Positions 55,319 to 60,066 of a stretch of 60,066 bases of DNA are shown in pieces (positions within the stretch are counted from its first letter, which is position 1; the number at the start of each line of letters is the position of its first letter). This stretch comes from Candidatus Neomarinimicrobiota bacterium. Its GTDB lineage: Bacteria > Fidelibacterota > Marinisomatia > Marinisomatales > S15-B10. The translations under genes and the position numbers were made by a program. The notes beneath the pieces are model-generated. The model did no database searches. It saw nothing but the letters and a program-made list of their open reading frames with translations, and was not told the DNA's origin. The stretch covers positions 1 through 60,066 of the forward strand of contig DTTI01000079.1 of the NCBI GenBank assembly GCA_012964825.1, written 5' to 3'.

Positions 55319-56591
55319 AAATCTCGCCTTTGTCAAAGGGAAAATGAAAGACGCTGAATACGTCCTCCGCTATATAATGTGTACCAAATATAAACCACAG
55401 GTCCACGCTCCTATTTCCCGACTTGCACCGCTCTAGACCTTCAGTCACAGATTGACACGCTTCAGCAGGAATATCCGCTTTTTTCAAAGAAGCGGCCACT
55501 ATTTCGGCAGAGTGAAATTCGCCGTGGTCGGGCTGAACGGTTATGATCTGATTGAAGTATTTTTTAAGAACAGTTGTGATGCCGTCGAGGTCCTTGTTTT
55601 TCTTGAATCCGCAAATTGCACCAAAGTTGGCTTTGGGGAAAATTTCTCTCAGAGATCCGGCTGCGGCACTGATACCGTGAGGGTTGTGCCCCACATCATA
55701 ATAAGCCAATGGATTTTCGCTCAATTTTTGAAGTCTTCCTGGCCATACAATTTTTGTCAGTCCTATTTTCACAACATCATCGCCGAGTTTGGGATCAAAG
55801 AGACTACACGCCGCTATGGCGGTCTGTGCATTTATCACCTGATATTTCCCAAATAGAGGTAGATCTATTGATGTTTCACCGATAGCAAAACGACTGCCAT
55901 TGGGGCTTTGAACAGCTGCGGCAACTGGACATACCTCTGATGTCAAAAAGAGAGGACACTCCTTGTCTTTCGAGGATGATTCGATGACAGACATCACTTT
56001 CTCGTGTTGAGGAGCCGTTACCACTGGCACATCTTTTCTTAATATCCCGCACTTCTCCCTTGCAATGGATGGGAGATCACCACCGAGAAATTCCATGTGG
56101 TCAAAATCTATGGGAGTAAGTACCGAAACAATAGATTCAGAAACGTTACTGGAATCGAGCCGCCCGCCCAGGCCAACTTCTACCACCGCAATATCCACCG
56201 CCTCATCAGCGAAGTAGCTGAACATCATGGCGGTGGTGGTTTCAAAGAAGGTGGAGCCGAGGGTGTCAATCTCACCACGATATTTCTTCAGAAATGAGAC
56301 AATCCACTCATCGGGGATGGGGATTCCTCCGACTCGAATTCTTTCATTGAACCTCACCAGGTGAGGAGATGTGTAGAGTCCCACTTTCCGGCCCGTTGAT
56401 CTGAGAATGGAAGAGGTCATGGCGGCAGTGGACCCTTTTCCATTGGTCCCCGCAATATGAATGACAGGGAGGCCGTGATGAGGGTTTTTGCACCGTTTCA
56501 GCAACATCTCTGTGCGGTGGAGCCCTATCTTGATTCCCCTGCGCCGAAGAGAATAGAGATAGTCTAACGTAGCTTTATCGAGGGAAGACAA
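55317..56591 (-). CDS. folC: Folylpolyglutamate synthase / dihydrofolate synthase
   Basis: Mur-ligase-family enzyme that adds glutamate to dihydropteroate and folates. P-loop HIAGTNGKGSTAAM at 45-58, TSPHLVRFNERIRV, GLGGRLDSSN, DFDHMEFLG and KCGILRKDVPVV. 424 residues. Starts at TTG 56591, 35 bases after the amidase stop; no ATG is available near the conserved N terminus. FolC homologues begin about here. Confidence 0.94.
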   Translation of the reverse strand: MSSLDKATLDYLYSLRRRGIKIGLHRTEMLLKRCKNPHHGLPVIHIAGTNGKGSTAAMTSSILRSTGRKVGLYTSPHLVRFNERIRVGGIPIPDEWIVSFLKKYRGEIDTLGSTFFETTTAMMFSYFADEAVDIAVVEVGLGGRLDSSNVSESIVSVLTPIDFDHMEFLGGDLPSIAREKCGILRKDVPVVTAPQHEKVMSVIESSSKDKECPLFLTSEVCPVAAAVQSPNGSRFAIGETSIDLPLFGKYQVINAQTAIAACSLFDPKLGDDVVKIGLTKIVWPGRLQKLSENPLAYYDVGHNPHGISAAAGSLREIFPKANFGAICGFKKNKDLDGITTVLKKYFNQIITVQPDHGEFHSAEIVAASLKKADIPAEACQSVTEGLERCKSGNRSVDLWFIFGTHYIAEDVFSVFHFPFDKGEI

Positions 56592-56626
56592 GATGAGGCT
56601 TGGGTGACGAGACGCCTGAAAAGGTC

Positions 56627-58117
56627 TTAGCCTTCGTCTGCCAGGACGCGCTCATATTTGTCTTTGAAGCTGCGGACGCCGTTGAAAACGGCTTGTGCGA
56701 TACTTTGCCGGTAACCGGGCTTGCGGAGTTGCTTTTCTTCAAGGGGATTTGAAAGGAACCCTATTTCTAGGTACGCATGAGGCATTGAAGCGCCGATAAG
56801 AACATAAAATCCAGCCTGTTTCACACCACGATCGGGTGAGGGAATACTCTTCCGCAATTCCGATTGAACCATAGCGGCCAGATCTTCACTTTCTTTCATG
56901 AAGGCATTTTGCATCAGAGATGCAATGATAAAGCTGTCTTCCGTCAGGTGATCGTACCGGGATGCTTCCTCCTCAAGTTTGATGGCACTGTTTTCACGCT
57001 CAGCCACTTCCACAGCGTCAGCTGTTTTCCCTGGTCTCAGAATAAATGTTTCAAATCCTTTAATACGCCTATTATTGTTGGCGTTGGCATGAATACTGAT
57101 AAAGAGCTTGCCGTTACTTTCATTGGCGACCTTGGTCCGCTCCCATAAAGGGACAAACACGTCCTCGTCTCTGGTGTAGACCACTTTTGCATTTGTGTTT
57201 TTCTCAATAAGCTTCCCAAGACGCTTGGCAATGTCCAGTGTGACGAATTTTTCTCTCAGACCGTACTTGCCCGTAGTTCCGGGGTCTTTTCCGCCGTGAC
57301 CTGCATCTATGACAATTGTGTCAATGTACCAGGCGTCTCTCAGTTTTTTGATCTTTTCGGCGCTGTAGTTTAAGGGAGTTCTCAGTGTCAGAACAATCTC
57401 GTTGGGGGCCTTATTTTGATAGATTTCAAAATTTTCGATTTCAGTTCTAAGCTGAAAAGCAACTTGAACTGAACGACCTGTCTGATCAACGGTTATGCCT
57501 TGGACGACACCGCCCAATTTTGCCTTCCGAAGTGCGACGGAATCAGCAATGCCGCCTGATACAGTGAGATAAAACCATCTGTTTCGCGCTGACCAACCGG
57601 TAAGGGAGCCCTCCTCAAACTGGCGAGTCGACTCCAGGCGGATGACTGTTCCGTTGGCTTTTTCCTCAATGCTCAAACCCTTAATATTGTGTGTAATCAG
57701 CTCAACCACCACACTGTTACGCCCGATATCGTAACTCAATCCAGGTGCGGCGTGGCGATGTAGGATAGCTATGAACGGCCGCATGGGAAGGTAAATGTCC
57801 GAACCGTCGGAGAGGGCGTAGGACGGCATCTGGTAAACCTGATCATCAATCACCACGAAACTGCTGTGGGCAGAGACTTTGATCCTGTGACCACCGAAGT
57901 AAATGACAATCTTTCCCCTTGCAACATTACTAAAGACACTGGCATTGAGCACACGCACAAGATCTGCACCAGAAATGTAGGTTGTGTTGCCTGTAGCAAA
58001 AGTCTCGATAGATTCCCGCTTATTGGGATCGTTGGGGTAATAGACGGATACATAACTTGCATTCAACACGCCCGTAAGCATCACGCCTAACGTGAAGATT
58101 AGTTTACCTCGGATCAC
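56627..58117 (-). CDS. N-acetylmuramoyl-L-alanine amidase (Amidase_3)
   Basis: Exported zinc amidase that splits the septal cell wall. Signal peptide at 1-20 (LIFTLGVMLTGVLNA). Residues 30-245 hold a copper-amine-oxidase-N-like and an AMIN-like beta domain. The catalytic domain shows DAGHGGKDPG with His274, LREKFVTL with Glu289, SIHANA with His343 and YLEIGFLSN with the last Glu. 496 residues. Starts at GTG 58117. Cotranscribed with folC. Confidence 0.94.
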   Translation of the reverse strand: MIRGKLIFTLGVMLTGVLNASYVSVYYPNDPNKRESIETFATGNTTYISGADLVRVLNASVFSNVARGKIVIYFGGHRIKVSAHSSFVVIDDQVYQMPSYALSDGSDIYLPMRPFIAILHRHAAPGLSYDIGRNSVVVELITHNIKGLSIEEKANGTVIRLESTRQFEEGSLTGWSARNRWFYLTVSGGIADSVALRKAKLGGVVQGITVDQTGRSVQVAFQLRTEIENFEIYQNKAPNEIVLTLRTPLNYSAEKIKKLRDAWYIDTIVIDAGHGGKDPGTTGKYGLREKFVTLDIAKRLGKLIEKNTNAKVVYTRDEDVFVPLWERTKVANESNGKLFISIHANANNNRRIKGFETFILRPGKTADAVEVAERENSAIKLEEEASRYDHLTEDSFIIASLMQNAFMKESEDLAAMVQSELRKSIPSPDRGVKQAGFYVLIGASMPHAYLEIGFLSNPLEEKQLRKPGYRQSIAQAVFNGVRSFKDKYERVLADEG

Positions 58118-58465
58118 GAATGGAATTTATTGTTGGAAACGGTTACCGTGCAAATATGTCTGTGCTCAGAATGATATGTCCATTTGGAACCCTCCTTCCC
58201 ACCGGGGAGTGCTCAATTTACCATTTTCATTCTCTCAGGAGCTTCGTACGGTTTTTTGAAGGGGGAAAAGGGGTTGGTGATCGAATGCACCAAAACAAAA
58301 AGAAAAAAATTAATAATCTTCCTATTACCCTCATGGCACGAATGTATTTTTGTGTTAATAGAATCAGAAGGGGTGTTGGTGATTTCCCTTCTGATTTTGT
58401 GGAGACGTTGCGAAATTGCTCTCAGGCAAGAATGATCTAATCTTTTACAAGACTTTATCAGTTCC
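58118..58465. other. 348-base divergent intergenic region
   Basis: Lies between the amidase (minus) and the B12-binding gene (plus), so it should hold both promoters. It is AT rich in its second half. Apart from the hairpin at 58362-58396 I see no clear -35/-10 pair, no cobalamin riboswitch boxes and no convincing gene; a 106-codon frame here (58120-58440) has no recognisable protein features. Confidence 0.6.
58362..58396 (+). other. Perfect 11-bp hairpin upstream of the B12-binding gene
   Basis: AATCAGAAGGG (58362-58372) pairs perfectly with CCCTTCTGATT (58386-58396), with a 13-base loop. Two further Ts and then GTGG follow, so it is only a moderate intrinsic terminator for plus transcription. 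It lies 69 bases before the B12-binding gene start and may be a leader control element, or mark the end of an unseen small RNA. Confidence 0.65.
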
Positions 58466-58876
58466 GTGGAAAGAAAGATACGCATAGTAATGGCCAAGCC
58501 CGGTCTGGACGGACACGACCGGGGCGTTAAGGTTTTGGCCAGGGCCTATCGTGACGCCGGCATGGAAGTAATCTATTTGGGACTGAGGCAAACACCTGAG
58601 ATGATTGTCAATGCGGCACTGCAGGAAGATGCGGACGTCATTGCGCTTTCAATTCTTTCTGGCGCTCACATGACTATCTTCCCGAGAGTCAAAGAATTGA
58701 TGACGGATAATAGTATGAATGACGTTTTGCTAACTGGTGGCGGGATCATTCCTGACAAAGATATGGGAGAGCTGTCTGAACAGGGTGTAGGGAAACTTTT
58801 CGGCCCCGGTACGCCGATCCAGGAAACCGTTGACTACATTACCGATTGGGTACAATCAAACCGTTGGAAAGAGTGA
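58466..58876 (+). CDS. Cobalamin-binding subunit of methylmalonyl-CoA mutase type
   Basis: 136-residue B12-binding domain: [11 protein letters not shown] with the Asp15-x-His17-xx-Gly20 motif whose His ligates cobalt, [28 protein letters not shown] and [10 protein letters not shown]. Length fits the separate small C-terminal subunit of methylmalonyl- or related acyl-CoA mutases. The catalytic large subunit is not in the window. Starts at GTG 58466, the only candidate upstream of the conserved IRIVMAKPG; no clear Shine-Dalgarno. Confidence 0.92.
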   Translation: MERKIRIVMAKPGLDGHDRGVKVLARAYRDAGMEVIYLGLRQTPEMIVNAALQEDADVIALSILSGAHMTIFPRVKELMTDNSMNDVLLTGGGIIPDKDMGELSEQGVGKLFGPGTPIQETVDYITDWVQSNRWKE

Positions 58877-58884
58877 AATAAACT

Positions 58885-59640
58885 GTGGATTTAACAAACC
58901 TTGAACATCTGGAATTCTATTTCGCCAATAATTTCGATACCACCTTGTTTCCTGTTTTGTCTGAGCACTATCTGCTGAGTGAAGATCTGGATCGGGCCGG
59001 CCAGGTCTGTGAAATAGGGCTTGGTTATAATGAAGATTCTTTGTCAGGACTTTTTCTCCAGGCTCGCGTCCTCATGGCCAGGAAAGATTTGCAACACGCC
59101 GAACCTTTCTTGAAAAAAGTTATCGCCCTTGACCCCAGTTTTTTCAATGCTTATCTATTACTGGCTGAAGTTCAATCAGGCCTCAAACGGTCTCAAGCGA
59201 TACTGATGAAGTGTTACAGCGCCATTCTGGAAATGGATCCCGGCAATGAACTGGCACTTCAAGCGATAGGGAAACTGAAAAAAAAGAGACCTCGCAAGTC
59301 CCGCAAAAAGCAGAAAGCAGCAAAAGCCATCAAACCAAAGCCAAAGAAGCGCGTAAAAAAAACACTGCAAAAAAAACAGGTGGCCAAGAAATCTCCACCG
59401 AAAAAACGGGCGATGAAAAAAAAGTCGGCAACAGCCGAGGCGGTGGCGTTGTCTGAACTGGAAATTTCCCCCAAACTGGCTACCTTCACACTGGTGTCGG
59501 TGCTGAAAAGTCAAAAGCTCTATGAGCAGGCGCTGGAAGTGCTGGCCAAAATGTCCCGTAAACAGGGCGTGGACAAAAAACGCATTGCGAAGGAGAAGAA
59601 AATTATCGTGGATCTTCTCAAGTCCAGTGGGAGCGCCTGA
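58885..59640 (+). CDS. TPR-repeat protein with lysine-rich linker
   Basis: 251 residues. Residues 22-125 form TPR-like helical pairs (YLLSEDLDRAGQVCEIGLG, ALFLQARVLMARKDLQHAEP-type spacing, VIALDPSFFNAYLLLAEVQ). Residues 130-181 are almost entirely Lys, Arg, Ala and Pro, reminiscent of histone H1-like tails. A last helical repeat follows (ATFTLVSVLKSQKLYEQAL). Starts at GTG 58885, 8 bases after the B12-binding gene stop. Function unknown; the basic linker suggests nucleic acid binding (inference). Confidence 0.75.
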   Translation: MDLTNLEHLEFYFANNFDTTLFPVLSEHYLLSEDLDRAGQVCEIGLGYNEDSLSGLFLQARVLMARKDLQHAEPFLKKVIALDPSFFNAYLLLAEVQSGLKRSQAILMKCYSAILEMDPGNELALQAIGKLKKKRPRKSRKKQKAAKAIKPKPKKRVKKTLQKKQVAKKSPPKKRAMKKKSATAEAVALSELEISPKLATFTLVSVLKSQKLYEQALEVLAKMSRKQGVDKKRIAKEKKIIVDLLKSSGSA

Positions 59641-60066
59641 TTGTCTCTTACAGAACTCCGGGTTGAAGAACTGAGATCCCGTCTCGTTGAGGAAGGGTTT
59701 GATGGGATGTACGTTACCTACATCACCAACGTCAGGTACCTATCAGGTTTTACAGGTTCAGCCGGGAGTTGCCTCATTCTGGAAGATACGACCTGGTTTG
59801 TTTCAGACGGCCGATACGACACTCAGTCAAAACAGCAAGTGAAAGGAATGGAGATCCTCATCGGTAGCGACCCGCATATTCAGATTCTTCATAAGCATAA
59901 TGTTTTCAAAGGTAAGCAAAAAATTGCCTTTGAAGGGGACCACGTCAGCGTCAGTGATATGGAAAAATTAAGGATCACTTTTCCGGAGTGTGACTGGACA
60001 GCTACCAGCGAAATTGTTGAAAGGATTGCCATGGTTAAGGATGAGTCTGAGATCCGCGCCACGCGA
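59641..60066 (+). CDS. M24 Xaa-Pro aminopeptidase, 3' partial
   Basis: Open frame from TTG 59641, directly after the previous stop (TGATTG), to the window edge: 142 residues. GGGAG lies 7 bases upstream. The N-terminal creatinase/prolidase domain is clear: VEELRSRLVEEGFDGMYVT, NVRYLSGFTGSAGSCLI, TWFVSDGRYDTQSKQQV and the final IVERIAMVKDESEI, which precedes the metal-binding catalytic domain in the family. The catalytic domain lies outside the window. Confidence 0.88.
   Translation, partial: MSLTELRVEELRSRLVEEGFDGMYVTYITNVRYLSGFTGSAGSCLILEDTTWFVSDGRYDTQSKQQVKGMEILIGSDPHIQILHKHNVFKGKQKIAFEGDHVSVSDMEKLRITFPECDWTATSEIVERIAMVKDESEIRATR

Noticed and set aside
58120-58440. 106-codon plus-strand frame in the amidase/B12 intergenic region, and an opposing minus-strand frame
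   Set aside because: No domain, no ribosome-binding site, and it contains the perfect hairpin; composition looks non-coding.
58118-58465. Cobalamin riboswitch before the B12-binding gene
   Set aside because: Looked for the B12 box and conserved core elements; none found.
1-60066. tRNA, rRNA, insertion sequences, integrase or phage genes
   Set aside because: No T-arm consensus with a foldable cloverleaf, transposase motif or terminal repeats were recognised in the gaps; a tRNAscan or ISfinder run would settle it.

Overview
The window reads as chromosomal DNA of a marine-type bacterium of the FCB group. Candidatus Marinimicrobia (SAR406) or a close relative is my best inference, from SusC/SusD-type nutrient uptake, a DUF5916 outer-membrane barrel, an archaeal-type (type 3) ProRS and very tightly packed housekeeping operons. 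The taxonomic call is inference; the gene calls come from motifs read directly. I see no plasmid, phage, IS element, tRNA, rRNA or CRISPR array. Many genes use GTG or TTG starts, and stop/start overlaps of 1-8 nt are common.

Layout. 1-10.6 kb (+): a nutrient scavenging block with a SusC-type TonB receptor (5' end outside the window), a SusD-like lipoprotein, a terminator, a secreted M14 metallocarboxypeptidase, a DUF5916 barrel and a gamma-glutamyltransferase lipoprotein. Together they suggest capture and trimming of peptides at the cell surface. 10.9-15.1 kb (-): an acyl-CoA degradation pair (FadJ-like fusion plus AtuA/DUF1446) with the decayed start of an SDR gene upstream. 15.2-16.9 kb: a Lys-rich small ORF, an M23 peptidase and a divergent AroQ lacking key catalytic residues. 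17.0-21.4 kb (+): carAB behind a promoter and an intrinsic terminator that looks like an attenuator. 21.5-28.1 kb: a sorbosone dehydrogenase-like protein (+), then a minus-strand run of TrmH-type methyltransferase, small ORF, CPBP protease, MgtE, glycosyltransferase, DUF3108-like protein and two tiny membrane proteins. 28.2-33.2 kb (+): threonine aldolase, proS, recO, alpha/beta hydrolase, rhomboid. 33.2-41.5 kb (-): Ppx/GppA, then a surface polysaccharide cluster of three glycosyltransferases, a NodB-type deacetylase and two flippases. 41.7-43.3 kb (+): eno and ftsB.

43.3-51.6 kb (-): prfA-prmC-ubiA-dnaE-dtd-motA(broken)-motB. The motA reading frame carries one frameshift and two in-frame stops while motB next to it is intact. 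51.6-55.2 kb (-): rho, an orphan Cas6-like protein, aspC and rpmE, with a terminator after rpmE. 55.3-58.1 kb (-): amidase and folC. 58.1-60.1 kb (+): an intergenic region with a perfect 11-bp hairpin, a B12-binding mutase subunit, a Lys-rich TPR protein and the start of an M24 aminopeptidase that runs off the window.

Most notable: the standalone Cas6-like protein co-oriented with rho, the motA pseudogene beside an intact motB, the putative carAB attenuator, the AroQ homologue without its catalytic tyrosine, and a possible A7 slippage site in a tiny membrane-protein gene. No clearly new multi-gene system was found.
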